Virus record (IMG/VR): IMGVR_UViG_3300045974_000549
Location: 1 to 64,000 of that record
DNA length: 64,000 nucleotides
Origin: a virus
Direction: 5' to 3' (one strand)
This document shows positions 43,186-51,565 of the stretch, one piece after another. The notes below the pieces were generated by a model. It was not told where the DNA came from. It worked only from the letters and a program-made list of their open reading frames with translations, and did not search any database. The translations under genes and the position numbers were made by a program. Every line of letters starts with the position of its first letter. The first letter of the stretch is position 1.

Positions 43186-44821
43186 CTTTAGTCTCCTTAT
43201 TATGTCCTTTTACCATTTTTAAAAAATCACTTTCAGATACTAACGCACAATGGGCATCACTAAATAATTTCCTTCTTACCTTCGAGTGGTTGGCTAAGTA
43301 TACATGAGTGTTATCCATGAAGTCAAGTACGTACACACAATTCTCTCCGGAAGATTTCTTCCTAAGTCCTCGTCCAAGCCGCTGTAGGTTTTTGATGCGG
43401 GATTTCCCACCAGCACATAATATTAGGGCACCAACAGAGGGGAAATCCATACCCTCATCCATCACACTTGACCCAAAAACTACTTGCCATTTTCCGGACA
43501 TCACTTCTTCACGGAATTTTTTGAAGTTAATTTTAAATTCTACCCTTTTACCCTCTTTGTCATAATAAACCCCAACCTTTCCACCAAAAATAGAAACTTG
43601 GGTAAGGTCGGATATCCTCTTCATAAGACTCTCAGCATGTTCAAGCCGTTGTACTAATACTAGAGTTTGAAGACCACTACCAACAAAAGTCCTTATATAA
43701 TTTTCTGCGCATTGATTTCGCTCTTTGTTGTTTACTATATACTTATCATAAATAGTATTAAATCGTTGATTGCTCTTAATTGGAATATTACCAATATTTT
43801 TGTAAAGAACTTTGGCTTGGGCAACAAGACCCACTTTTTGCAAATGATCATATCCAATAGAATAAATAGGACCACCAGTAATACCATAAATGAGCGCATC
43901 ACCATAATCGTGAAGAGGATCGGTAAATAAAAATGGTGATCCAGAAAACCCGAGTAAATATTTTACATTACTAATATTGCTGAAAATAAAATCAAACCAT
44001 GTGTCTGCTCTTAAATGTTGACTTTCATCAATTAGTATAATATCTACTTCTTTCATGAAGTCTATTAACTCGGACTTTTTATTTTCTACTGCATATCCAA
44101 TAGAACCCATAGTAGCAGAAAGAACTCTAGACGAATAGTCTTTGTTATCAGCATTAAGAATTCCGATTTCCTTTTTAGTAAAATTGTATTTGTATCCCCT
44201 GTTGGCAAACTGCTCAGACAAACCAACAGTTGGTGTTAAAATCAAACCCTTCCTAATTAAATTGTTGTCCATCGCGTACCTAAGGATAGACAACATAATT
44301 TCGGTTTTACCACCAGAAGTAGGAATTACACAAAGGCCATGACGGAGAGTTAGTGCTTTATATACTGCTGATTGTTGGAAATCATAAAGTTCAATTCCAG
44401 GTAATATTTTCTTGTCCGGCATAGTTCTTACAATGTCTCGTTTAGGTGAAACCAAACACTCAAACTCAATACCAGTTTTTTCTTGTAGGATTTTAAGTAA
44501 CCCGTAGTAAAAGTGCATACCATCTTGATCATAAGACAGTAATGTTTCTGAAGTCATGCGTTCAAGGCCAAAAATCAGATAGTCATGTTCCGATTGGTCA
44601 TCAAAACGTACTCTAACTTCTTTATCCTCAATATATGTTACTTCACCAATTGAATAAGTCTTTGGTTTGGTACCTGGTTTGATTCTAACCAAATCACCAA
44701 CTACTAAGTCTTTAAGAGAACCTTCCCTTTTATACCAAGTAAGAACTTTTTTAAGTGCTCTTATTTCAGCAGGTGAATGTTCTTCTATATAATACTTAAA
44801 ATTGGTGTATGATATCTTCAC
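43175..44821 (-). CDS. UvsW-like superfamily 2 helicase
   Basis: A 548-residue protein. An N-terminal domain is followed by motif Q-like YDFQQSAV, Walker A IPTSGGKTE, the DEAH-type box LIDESQH, LLGFSGSP (motif III) and a second helicase lobe with MDEGMDFPSV and QRLGRGLRKK. This agrees with T4 UvsW, which remodels branched DNA and R-loops and is needed for recombination-dependent replication. It starts immediately after the 44818-45042 gene (ATGA overlap). Confidence 0.8.
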   Translation of the reverse strand: MKISYTNFKYYIEEHSPAEIRALKKVLTWYKREGSLKDLVVGDLVRIKPGTKPKTYSIGEVTYIEDKEVRVRFDDQSEHDYLIFGLERMTSETLLSYDQDGMHFYYGLLKILQEKTGIEFECLVSPKRDIVRTMPDKKILPGIELYDFQQSAVYKALTLRHGLCVIPTSGGKTEIMLSILRYAMDNNLIRKGLILTPTVGLSEQFANRGYKYNFTKKEIGILNADNKDYSSRVLSATMGSIGYAVENKKSELIDFMKEVDIILIDESQHLRADTWFDFIFSNISNVKYLLGFSGSPFLFTDPLHDYGDALIYGITGGPIYSIGYDHLQKVGLVAQAKVLYKNIGNIPIKSNQRFNTIYDKYIVNNKERNQCAENYIRTFVGSGLQTLVLVQRLEHAESLMKRISDLTQVSIFGGKVGVYYDKEGKRVEFKINFKKFREEVMSGKWQVVFGSSVMDEGMDFPSVGALILCAGGKSRIKNLQRLGRGLRKKSSGENCVYVLDFMDNTHVYLANHSKVRRKLFSDAHCALVSESDFLKMVKGHNKETKVEN

Positions 44822-45042
44822 TCAATAACCCACACAGCTTTTATAGAACAAGGCTCAAAAGTTCCGTCTTTGGCTCTATAATAAGCTTGTCCACCAGGTT
44901 TACCATCAACACCAAGTGCCTGTACATAACATTGGCATCCCCAAGTTTTTACTTCATCCACCACAGCTAAACACCCAGCAAACATTTTATTCTCAGTTTT
45001 TTCCGGATCTAACTGTATAATGTCACCTTTTTCTAATCCCAC
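44818..45042 (-). CDS. Unknown small protein downstream of tmRNA
   Basis: A 74-residue protein when begun at GTG 45042, which has AGGAGATTAT before it. A longer frame with ATG 45111 lies inside the tmRNA gene and is rejected. The content (LEKGDIIQLDPEKTENKMF, TWGCQCYVQALG) suggests a small beta barrel. No family is recognised. Confidence 0.55.
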   Translation of the reverse strand: MGLEKGDIIQLDPEKTENKMFAGCLAVVDEVKTWGCQCYVQALGVDGKPGGQAYYRAKDGTFEPCSIKAVWVIE

Positions 45043-45056
45043 ATAATCTCCTAAAA

Positions 45057-45464
45057 TGGTGGAGGTAGCGGGGTACCGCCCCCCGCGTCCACAAGTCACT
45101 ATGTTATTCATCTACAAGCTTGTTCGCTTTTTACTTCCCGACCGGAAGGGGGGTGACTGGCTTTCGCTAATCACGCCTATCCACCATTCCCATTATTTTT
45201 CAACTACGTTGGGACTTCGCAGGATTTGTGGCGCATTTTTAACCAGTACACTTCCACCAAAACTGGTTTTGCCTATCTTATTTTATAGAGTTCAAGGCGA
45301 CTCCACCTGTGAAACTAAGTTCTCAGGACGCTTTTGCAGCAATTAAGCAGCTTGGCGTTGTTCGAATTGAGTGTCGATTACACTTTGCATCTTGATAAAC
45401 CAGCCGGATGCTCTGGTACTTGCAGAACAACTTCGTCAACCCATGTCGAATCTAAATTACCCCC
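45057..45464 (-). ncRNA. ssrA: tmRNA (transfer-messenger RNA)
   Basis: A 408-base tmRNA. The 5' end GGGGGTA pairs over seven bases with TACCTCC before the encoded ACCA end. The third pair is G-U, the alanine identity element. TAGATTCGAC follows the 5' end as in all tmRNAs. At base 90, the same position as in E. coli, the resume codon GAC follows TAATC and opens a tag frame of ten codons ending GCT GCT TAA (45375-45343), giving ADTQFEQRQAA with the first Ala from the charged RNA. GGACGCGGG near the 3' end equals the E. coli sequence. The T arm is unusual: a six-base stem and a loop GGCGGTA instead of the TTCAA type. It frees stalled ribosomes and tags proteins. Confidence 0.92.
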
Positions 45465-45469
45465 ATAAA

Positions 45470-45976
45470 TTAAAACCAAAAATCTTTAAACTTATTATAT
45501 TTACCATTAGGGCTAACCCTAATATTTGAATAACCTAAAATTTCTTTAATTGGTAACATATACCAGTTATCATCAGTTTTATTATGACAAGCCAAAAAGT
45601 CAAATCCACCAACTCTACCCTTAGAAAATTTAAAATTTCCTTCTTTCGAAGATTTGACTTGCACACGATGCAAACTTTCCCCAGTATCCACAATAACATC
45701 ATACTGACAACTATCGCCGTACGGTAAAGCTATATGATAACCTTTTGCGGAACATTTAGCAGCAAACAACAATTCAGATGGTATGCCGTTACGTCTGGCA
45801 TCTGTACCTAAATTTGGTTGAGATTTAGCTCTATTAGTTATTCTATTGGTTACAGCTTCAGTGTGGGCTTCGGAACATTTTGGACATAAAGTACGTTTGT
45901 ATAAATACTTATATGTACCATCATTTCTTTTGATTTTAGCTGGCCATGAATTACCACAATTACGACAAATTTTCAT
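45470..45976 (-). CDS. PD-(D/E)XK endonuclease with N-terminal zinc finger
   Basis: A 168-residue protein. Cys4/Cys7 and Cys31/Cys34 form a zinc finger. The nuclease part has Glu68 (IPSELLFAAKC), Asp93 (CQYDVIVD) and Gln106-Val-Lys108 (HRVQVKSS), the catalytic set of the family that includes the homing enzyme I-Ssp6803I. The stop is only six bases before the tmRNA 5' end, so the two are transcribed together or the nuclease travels with the tmRNA. It could be a free-standing homing endonuclease. The start overlaps the neighbouring stop. Confidence 0.7.
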   Translation of the reverse strand: MKICRNCGNSWPAKIKRNDGTYKYLYKRTLCPKCSEAHTEAVTNRITNRAKSQPNLGTDARRNGIPSELLFAAKCSAKGYHIALPYGDSCQYDVIVDTGESLHRVQVKSSKEGNFKFSKGRVGGFDFLACHNKTDDNWYMLPIKEILGYSNIRVSPNGKYNKFKDFWF

Positions 45977-46410
45977 TAAAAATTACCTTCAGCACAATGC
46001 AAACACACTAATCCTTGTTCTCTCCACATATCAACTACTTGTTTTCTATCATCTATACAAAATTCCACATCATACAATGGTTTGATTTTATTAAGGTAAA
46101 TTTCTTTTTTAATGATAAAATCAGTCCTAAAATCACCAGATTTTCTCATATAAAGTTCATTGAAATAAATACCATTATCTTGTAACCATTTAACAGTTGT
46201 TTCTTTATGATCATCAGGTCTTCCTGATACCAAAAGTATACAGTGATGTGAAACAAACCTTTGTATTATGTTTTTGCACCATTCATTTGGTTTATCTTCT
46301 GACATTTTACCATAAAAAGATTTCCAGTCCTTTTTCTCCCCAGTCATAAAATGTTGTCTATGACTGGAGTCAGATAAAGTACCGTCAATGTCTACTATTA
46401 TAGCCTTCAC
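45976..46410 (-). CDS. Polynucleotide 3'-phosphatase, PseT C-terminal-like HAD protein
   Basis: A 144-residue HAD phosphatase. DIDGTLSD at residues 8-15 is the catalytic motif, LVSGRPDD is motif II, and RKSGDFRTDFIIKKEIY and FCIDDRKQVVDMWREQG match the 3'-phosphatase domain of T4 polynucleotide kinase closely, down to the final GNF. The kinase half is absent. It would remove 3'-phosphates from nucleic-acid ends. The start is GTG with AAAGGATGCGTTAA upstream. Confidence 0.75.
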   Translation of the reverse strand: MKAIIVDIDGTLSDSSHRQHFMTGEKKDWKSFYGKMSEDKPNEWCKNIIQRFVSHHCILLVSGRPDDHKETTVKWLQDNGIYFNELYMRKSGDFRTDFIIKKEIYLNKIKPLYDVEFCIDDRKQVVDMWREQGLVCLHCAEGNF

Positions 46411-46586
46411 TTTAACGCATCCTTTAAGTTTTGTATGGCGGTAAGCAAACTCATGATAGTTTCGGTCAAGTGTTTTCTAACAGAGTAATGACTAGTAACT
46501 CTCATTATACTTTCGATAACACTATAAGAAGAGTTAAGTTCATTCAGTTGTTTTCTGTACTCTTCCTTCTCCTCTTCAGTTAACAT
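46407..46586 (-). CDS. Small helical protein, unknown
   Basis: A 59-residue frame (starts MLTEEEKEEYRKQL, ends LLTAIQNLKDALK). It overlaps the end of the recombinase gene and the GTG start of the phosphatase, which gives coupling on both sides. AAGGAAAATC precedes the ATG. Probably an all-helical protein; no function known. Confidence 0.6.
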   Translation of the reverse strand: MLTEEEKEEYRKQLNELNSSYSVIESIMRVTSHYSVRKHLTETIMSLLTAIQNLKDALK

Positions 46587-47964
46587 GATTTTCCTTTACC
46601 GCTAGAGGCTTTTTTCCAGACACTACCTTAGCTGGGATAACTGGTTTTTTATCCTCTTTAGTTTCTTCTTTTTCCACAGCAATTTCCATATCAGCGTCTT
46701 TGATAGCTGTTTTGTACATCATATTAGCCGCTTCACGTTCGTCTTGAGCAAGTTTGGTTAGATGTTGTCCATAAAACTTCTCTTCATAAGTCCAAATCTT
46801 CTCAATGTTTTTGATTTTGACAAGTGGTGAATCTGCTATGAAAGTCTTATATGTTAAATAATCCAACCAGTCAACCATATGTGGATGTTTTTCACACAGG
46901 TTTTTGAAACTGGCAGAAGTATTAAACTTTAACTCCATCATATCTAATTTTTCCATCGGTTTAGTAGCATAACTCGATGGAATAGATATTGTGGTCCATC
47001 CACCTGCTGCTGGTGGTACTAACTTACTTCGTTTTAAAAATAACAACCTAGTTTCCAATGTGTCAAGACCAGAATTTAAGTCCACATACATTTGAACTTG
47101 ATATTTGGTGTATCCAGTGATTTTGTTTTTGGCAAAAGAAATTACTGGTTTAGTAGCCTGTAGCACCGCACGACCGCTTTTGTCAATTGGAGCATAATCA
47201 TCAGCAGAATTTCGGTCAATACGAGCACGAACAGATGCATGGTGACGAAGAGCATGCCCACCAGAAGAATCTGTGGTGAACATAAACTTACCTTGAGACT
47301 TAATCGAAATTTGGTTGACTAATACCAATGTAGAATGGGTTTCACCAAGAGGATGAGTAATGTCTCTGAACATCGCCTTAAGTAGTCTTGGTTTTTCCAT
47401 AAGACCACCACGATTGGCTTTTGATTTATCATCGTCATCGTCTGCATCTTCTACCGCTGATCCTTCTTTTTCTTTAAGTGTGGAAACTGCAGCAATAGTA
47501 TCCCAAACAAAGAGCAAATGCATTTTTTTCTTCAAAGCACGTTCAAGCATGGCTTTAATGGTATCTCTACCTTCTTCAAAAATATCAGTCTTTTTGAAAA
47601 TGAACTTTGTGGTAATTGGGCATCCCATAAAAGTAGCCCGAACATCGTCAAAAGCAGATTCAGACTCAATCCAAACCACCCGATATAATTCACCTGATTT
47701 TTCCCAATAGTCACAAAAGATCTTAGAAATATCCAAAGCCCATGTAGACTTACCATGAGATTCTGGTCCGAATACTTCATATATCTTACCAGACACAATC
47801 CCACCACCAAGAGGTATATCAAGAGGCGGACAATTAAATGGATAAACCACTCTATCATCACTATCTTCATCTGAAGACCCAAAAATGAGTCCATCCATAT
47901 CACCAAAAAGTTCTTTATTAAGCTTTTTATCTTCTTCTACTTTAGATTTGAAATTCTTTGACAT
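46576..47964 (-). CDS. RecA/UvsX-type recombinase
   Basis: A 462-residue protein. GPESHGKST (about residues 68-76) is Walker A, HLLFVWDTIAAV is Walker B, and LVLVNQISIKSQG followed by SSGGHALRHHASVRARI corresponds to the L1/L2 DNA-binding region of RecA. It catalyses strand exchange and recombination-dependent replication with the SSB, UvsW-like and SbcCD-like proteins encoded nearby. The C-terminus is Lys/Glu-rich. The start overlaps the upstream stop. Confidence 0.85.
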   Translation of the reverse strand: MSKNFKSKVEEDKKLNKELFGDMDGLIFGSSDEDSDDRVVYPFNCPPLDIPLGGGIVSGKIYEVFGPESHGKSTWALDISKIFCDYWEKSGELYRVVWIESESAFDDVRATFMGCPITTKFIFKKTDIFEEGRDTIKAMLERALKKKMHLLFVWDTIAAVSTLKEKEGSAVEDADDDDDKSKANRGGLMEKPRLLKAMFRDITHPLGETHSTLVLVNQISIKSQGKFMFTTDSSGGHALRHHASVRARIDRNSADDYAPIDKSGRAVLQATKPVISFAKNKITGYTKYQVQMYVDLNSGLDTLETRLLFLKRSKLVPPAAGGWTTISIPSSYATKPMEKLDMMELKFNTSASFKNLCEKHPHMVDWLDYLTYKTFIADSPLVKIKNIEKIWTYEEKFYGQHLTKLAQDEREAANMMYKTAIKDADMEIAVEKEETKEDKKPVIPAKVVSGKKPLAVKENHVN

Positions 47965-48289
47965 GTAATTCTCCTGGTGTGGGTTCAGTTAATCTTCTAA
48001 CAAAAATGTTTGCAGCGTCTTTTACAGATGCTCCTTCTTTATAACAAGCAAGCATAACTTTTAATTCTCTTAAAATGAATTCCAATTCGTATTCATTAAC
48101 ATGCAAAATACCCTGGTTTTGACCTTCTAGTGTATTGACACGTGCGAGTTTGGTGTTTCCATCAACTACTATAACCGTATCGTTGGTAATAAAATTAGTG
48201 AAACATTCACTAAAATTAGGATATGCATTAACCACTGTCTCTATAGAAACGGTAGGCATAATAGCAATAAACTTCGGAAGAGTGTTCAT
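47942..48289 (-). CDS. Unknown small protein
   Basis: A 115-residue protein with a strand-rich first half (DTVIVVDGNTKLARV) and a helical end (ELKVMLACYKEGASVKDAA). I do not recognise it. It overlaps genes on both sides, as is common in this operon. Confidence 0.5.
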   Translation of the reverse strand: MNTLPKFIAIMPTVSIETVVNAYPNFSECFTNFITNDTVIVVDGNTKLARVNTLEGQNQGILHVNEYELEFILRELKVMLACYKEGASVKDAANIFVRRLTEPTPGELHVKEFQI

Positions 48290-48744
48290 TTTTTCCCTGT
48301 ACTCCCAAAACCGTTAGAACCTCGGTCAGAGGGTGGTAATTCAGAAACTTCTTCACATTGGTGACGGACAATAGGACAAAGTACAATTTGCGCAATACGG
48401 TCACCATGGTCAATGTTTATTGGGTATGAATTTTCATTTACAACCTGTGTGAAAATAGGTCCTCTATATCCATTGTCAATAGTTCCTTCAATTACGCGAA
48501 GTCGTAACCTTTTTTCAGTTGAAGACCTATGAACAATTCTAGCCCAGACATTTTCTGGAAGAGCCAGAGCAATACCAGATGCCACTAATTTTCTCTCACC
48601 TGGGTATATAACAAGCCCATGTTTTCTCTCTTCTTCAGGTACAATAACATGAAGATCCATACCTGCATCACCGTTATGTCTATAAAATGGTAATCCAAAT
48701 TTTTTAGCATCTTCATCTAAATATTTAACTTTTACATTTATCAT
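48286..48744 (-). CDS. dut: dUTP pyrophosphatase
   Basis: A 152-residue trimeric-type dUTPase. All five motifs are visible: DAGMDL, HRSSTEKR, EGTIDNGYRG, HGDRIAQ and the C-terminal RGSNGFGSTG. It hydrolyses dUTP to dUMP, keeping uracil out of DNA and feeding ThyX. Confidence 0.92.
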   Translation of the reverse strand: MINVKVKYLDEDAKKFGLPFYRHNGDAGMDLHVIVPEEERKHGLVIYPGERKLVASGIALALPENVWARIVHRSSTEKRLRLRVIEGTIDNGYRGPIFTQVVNENSYPINIDHGDRIAQIVLCPIVRHQCEEVSELPPSDRGSNGFGSTGKK

Positions 48745-48955
48745 ATCTAACTACCCCAATTCTGCCATCGGCAGCTACTAAAAATTCTATAACAGAATGA
48801 ACGGGGTTCCCGAATGTAATATGTATAGTAAATTTGTCTATACTAAAAACACCGGAAACCCCATTCTCATTAAACAAATCCAAGAGGTTATTTATGGTGG
48901 TAAACTCCCTCTTGAACTCGTCTAATTTATATTTACCCTTTTGAACTACTTTCAC
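48725..48955 (-). CDS. Unknown small protein
   Basis: A 76-residue protein using GTG 48955, which has GGGAG seven bases upstream. A longer form from GTG 48973 has no better site. It overlaps the end of the SSB gene. No motif is recognised. Confidence 0.45.
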   Translation of the reverse strand: MKVVQKGKYKLDEFKREFTTINNLLDLFNENGVSGVFSIDKFTIHITFGNPVHSVIEFLVAADGRIGVVRYDKCKS

Positions 48956-49976
48956 ACTGGTACTCCCACTCACAAACTACGCATTTATCAGATTCTGCGT
49001 TGTGTTCACCAGCAACACCAAAACACTCAGGAGATCCTGCAGGTTTTGCATTAGATTTAGGTGAAGCGGCAGCTGCAGGTTTAGTTGTAGCTGCGGTAGT
49101 TTTTGGAGCTGAAACCTGAGTTTGAGGTTTAGCTCCTTGCGGCTTTCCCAAATTAGCACCTGTAGTCTTTGCTGCTTGTTGTTTTTGAACAGCGGCTGGT
49201 GCGGGTTTAGTTTTTTCCATTTTTGGTGGGGCATCGATTTCATCATGATCGTCAACACCACCATTTGGTGTAGCTGTTGACATAATTAGGTTTTCGATAA
49301 TCTCATCTAATTCTTTGGCAGACTTCATAAGCAAGTTGATATCGTCGTCTGTTGGTGCTTTGTACACTTCATCTAAGTTAGTAATACCAGCAAGAACTGA
49401 ATCCACTTGATTTTCATCTCCAATTGGTGATGGGGAGAATGCGGTTCTCATTTCAAATTTTCCATTGAATTTTTCCCGCTTGGCTACTACATCTCGTCCT
49501 TCATAAGGATCAGTAAGTGCATGTTTAGCATCTTCATCAGAAGTAAACAAATCAACGAACCAATCTACTTGACCTTTTGATAAACCAGCTACTTTTGCTT
49601 CAAGAGCGTTAATACCACTTTGAGTAGGGTCCTTTTTTACTAGAATGTTTGCATTTCCAGTAAGACGAGCTGCATAATCATCAGTTTTTTCAGTTTTACC
49701 TTCATATTTAGATAAAACTTCGCATACTGGACATTCCAAATCAAAAGTAGTAGGACACATAGCGGATTTTTTATCTCCAAGTCCTGGGATACCATAATGT
49801 CTCTTCATTACTTTGATCGGGAAATCAGCACCTTGCCAAGCCGGAAGAAGTCTAAATTTTACTTCTTCTGTCCCTTTAGGGAATTTATACCATTTGATGT
49901 TACCACCGGACTCTTTTTGTCCTGCAGATTTGCGGTTGAGCATATTCTTGATTTGCTCTAGTGATGTACTGGACAT
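48933..49976 (-). CDS. Single-stranded DNA-binding protein, gp32-like
   Basis: A 347-residue protein. His60, Cys74, Cys82 and Cys85 reproduce the zinc pattern of T4 gp32 (H-x13-C-x7-C-x2-C against H-x12-C-x9-C-x2-C). The N-terminus with basic LNRKSAG and the core KWYKFPKGTEEVKFRLLP also agree. After residue 240 comes an Ala/Pro/Lys/Gln-rich linker, and the C-terminus is a cysteine-rich ECFGVAGEHNAESDKC type segment, unlike the acidic tail of gp32. It coats single-stranded DNA in replication and recombination. Confidence 0.8.
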   Translation of the reverse strand: MSSTSLEQIKNMLNRKSAGQKESGGNIKWYKFPKGTEEVKFRLLPAWQGADFPIKVMKRHYGIPGLGDKKSAMCPTTFDLECPVCEVLSKYEGKTEKTDDYAARLTGNANILVKKDPTQSGINALEAKVAGLSKGQVDWFVDLFTSDEDAKHALTDPYEGRDVVAKREKFNGKFEMRTAFSPSPIGDENQVDSVLAGITNLDEVYKAPTDDDINLLMKSAKELDEIIENLIMSTATPNGGVDDHDEIDAPPKMEKTKPAPAAVQKQQAAKTTGANLGKPQGAKPQTQVSAPKTTAATTKPAAAASPKSNAKPAGSPECFGVAGEHNAESDKCVVCEWEYQCESSSKG

Positions 49977-50045
49977 ACGTTTCTCCTTTTGCCACTTTAG
50001 GGCTGTTTTTATTTGGTGTCCTACCTTTTACAACGAAAGTATAGG

Positions 50046-50297
50046 TTAATTAGATAATCCATCTTCTTTTTTGATTTCAATACAATAAGTACCAGCTTCA
50101 TTAGGTTCAAAGTAAATTATACCACCTACCACTGTCATTGTAATCGGGGTTTCCATGTCACCTTCAGCGTTAGCTTGAGACACTGCATAGCGTTGACCAT
50201 TGCAAACAGGTCGGTGTCCACGTTTTAATAGAATAATCACAGCGGTAGAAATTACCGCCATCAAAAAAACAACATATTTAATATCACTTTTTTCCAC
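50046..50297 (-). CDS. Small single-span membrane protein
   Basis: An 83-residue protein with a membrane segment at about residues 8-25 (VVFLMAVISTAVIILL) and a short periplasmic or cytoplasmic tail with two cysteines (CNGQRY, YCIEI). Function unknown. It overlaps the end of the HNH gene. Confidence 0.55.
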   Translation of the reverse strand: MEKSDIKYVVFLMAVISTAVIILLKRGHRPVCNGQRYAVSQANAEGDMETPITMTVVGGIIYFEPNEAGTYCIEIKKEDGLSN

Positions 50298-50880
50298 ATT
50301 TTTCCCTTAAAGCAAATACTCTATCAGAAAACTCTTTGGGGTATTCGGCAAGTTTTTGTTTAGTAAATCTTTTTAAACTCTTTTTAAGATCAGCACCAGA
50401 AATTGCTGATGATTCTAACTCAGAAATGAAATCAATATCTATTTTTAGGTGCCTACGTACTCTCTCTTCATTGGTTTTCTTTTGGTGACAATCACCGCAT
50501 AACTTCTGTAGGTTATCTCTTGAAACAAACATTCTTTTAAAATAAGTGTTAAAATCTATAAATCCTTGTTCTGGATCAACTACTGGTATTATATGGTCTA
50601 TTGCTACCTTGTTGCCTTTAGAAGAACGTTTCCATTCCTTACATCCAGTACACAAATGTTCCACCGCATCTACTTTTGCACGAGATCCATCTGAATTGAA
50701 TTTAGGAACATGTCTTTTATTTTCCTTCATCATTTCTATTACAAGAGGGGAACGGGAAAATTCACGTCTAATAGCGTTTCTAGTTGACATTATTGGATTA
50801 TAATTTTGAAGTCTTTTTTGATTTCTAAGATGTTTTTCTTCAAGGGTTAAATCACGACTCTTTTTTCTTTTTTTACTCAT
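50284..50880 (-). CDS. HNH endonuclease
   Basis: A 198-residue protein with an HNH core: CTGCKEW...KVAIDHIIPV (two cysteines, first His) and NLQKLCGDCHQKKTNEE (second cysteine pair, His). The flanks are rich in Lys and Arg. It may be a homing endonuclease or a nuclease acting in DNA metabolism. Operon position does not decide. The start overlaps the stop of the upstream gene. Confidence 0.75.
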   Translation of the reverse strand: MSKKRKKSRDLTLEEKHLRNQKRLQNYNPIMSTRNAIRREFSRSPLVIEMMKENKRHVPKFNSDGSRAKVDAVEHLCTGCKEWKRSSKGNKVAIDHIIPVVDPEQGFIDFNTYFKRMFVSRDNLQKLCGDCHQKKTNEERVRRHLKIDIDFISELESSAISGADLKKSLKRFTKQKLAEYPKEFSDRVFALREKCGKK

Positions 50881-51377
50881 ATCATCTTAGTCCTACAAGT
50901 TGGTGAAGCACCAATCCTTTTCATTACCTGCAAAACTTTGTTCTCGTAAATTATCCTTTTATGGGGAGTTCTAGTGTTATACACAGACCACCAACACTTA
51001 TCATTAGGGTCGGACTCATCCTGTACTAGTTTCAGTATATAGGTACCAGTGCCTATACCACCATTAATAGATAAGAGATCTTCTTTTTTAATACCAAGTC
51101 TTTTGAACCACGACTTATTAACTTGCATTGGACCAAAATCATGTTTTCCTTCAAAATACTTGAATTTGCTTTCTACAAAGATAATAGAAACCACCAAGTT
51201 GGGGTCTAAATTATATATGTCTGAAAACTTGGTTATGGTGTTTGCATACTCAATTGATAGTTTATCAGGAAGTGGTGATAAAGTTATAATTTGTTCATAC
51301 ACCATATGTTCCTTGCTATAAACATATTGGGACGAATGCACCGGAAGTAATAGTATGAAAGCTGTTACCAGTTTCAT
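50877..51377 (-). CDS. Secreted lytic transglycosylase
   Basis: A 166-residue protein. A signal peptide covers about the first 20 residues (MKLVTAFILLLPVHSSQ). VVSIIFVESKF holds the catalytic Glu and DFGPMQVNKSWFKRLGI is the GxMQ motif of SLT-type transglycosylases. It cuts glycan strands of peptidoglycan in the periplasm. Its place in the replication operon rather than the lysis cassette suggests an early job, for example cell-wall remodelling or a barrier against other phages. Confidence 0.7.
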   Translation of the reverse strand: MKLVTAFILLLPVHSSQYVYSKEHMVYEQIITLSPLPDKLSIEYANTITKFSDIYNLDPNLVVSIIFVESKFKYFEGKHDFGPMQVNKSWFKRLGIKKEDLLSINGGIGTGTYILKLVQDESDPNDKCWWSVYNTRTPHKRIIYENKVLQVMKRIGASPTCRTKMI

Positions 51378-51565
51378 TCATTACCTTTCCCGCCTTGAAT
51401 TACTCCAAATTTAGTAATACGAGCGCAATCCATGTAATTTTGACCAAATTTTTCCTCAATTAAGTCAAACATATCTTGCATTTCTTCTTCAGAAGAAAAC
51501 TCTTTATGAATTATCTCCCCGTTTTCTACTTTGAATTCCACTCTTATTTTCGTTGCTGTGTTCAT
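51374..51565 (-). CDS. Unknown small acidic protein
   Basis: A 63-residue protein from ATG 51565 with GGAGGGG six bases upstream. It shows a strand-strand-helix pattern (RVEFKVENGEIIHKEF, EMQDMFDLIEEKF). No family known. Its start lies in the end of the zinc-ribbon gene. Confidence 0.55.
   Translation of the reverse strand: MNTATKIRVEFKVENGEIIHKEFSSEEEMQDMFDLIEEKFGQNYMDCARITKFGVIQGGKGNE

Noticed and set aside
45043-45111. N-terminal extension of the 44818-45042 protein up to ATG 45111
   Set aside because: The extension lies in the 3' part of the tmRNA, and GTG 45042 has a proper AGGAG site after the tmRNA end.
45464-45522. Dedicated tmRNA promoter with TATAAT on the minus strand at 45499-45494
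   Set aside because: The -10 box is perfect, but no acceptable -35 box is found at 16-19 bases, so a separate promoter cannot be claimed.
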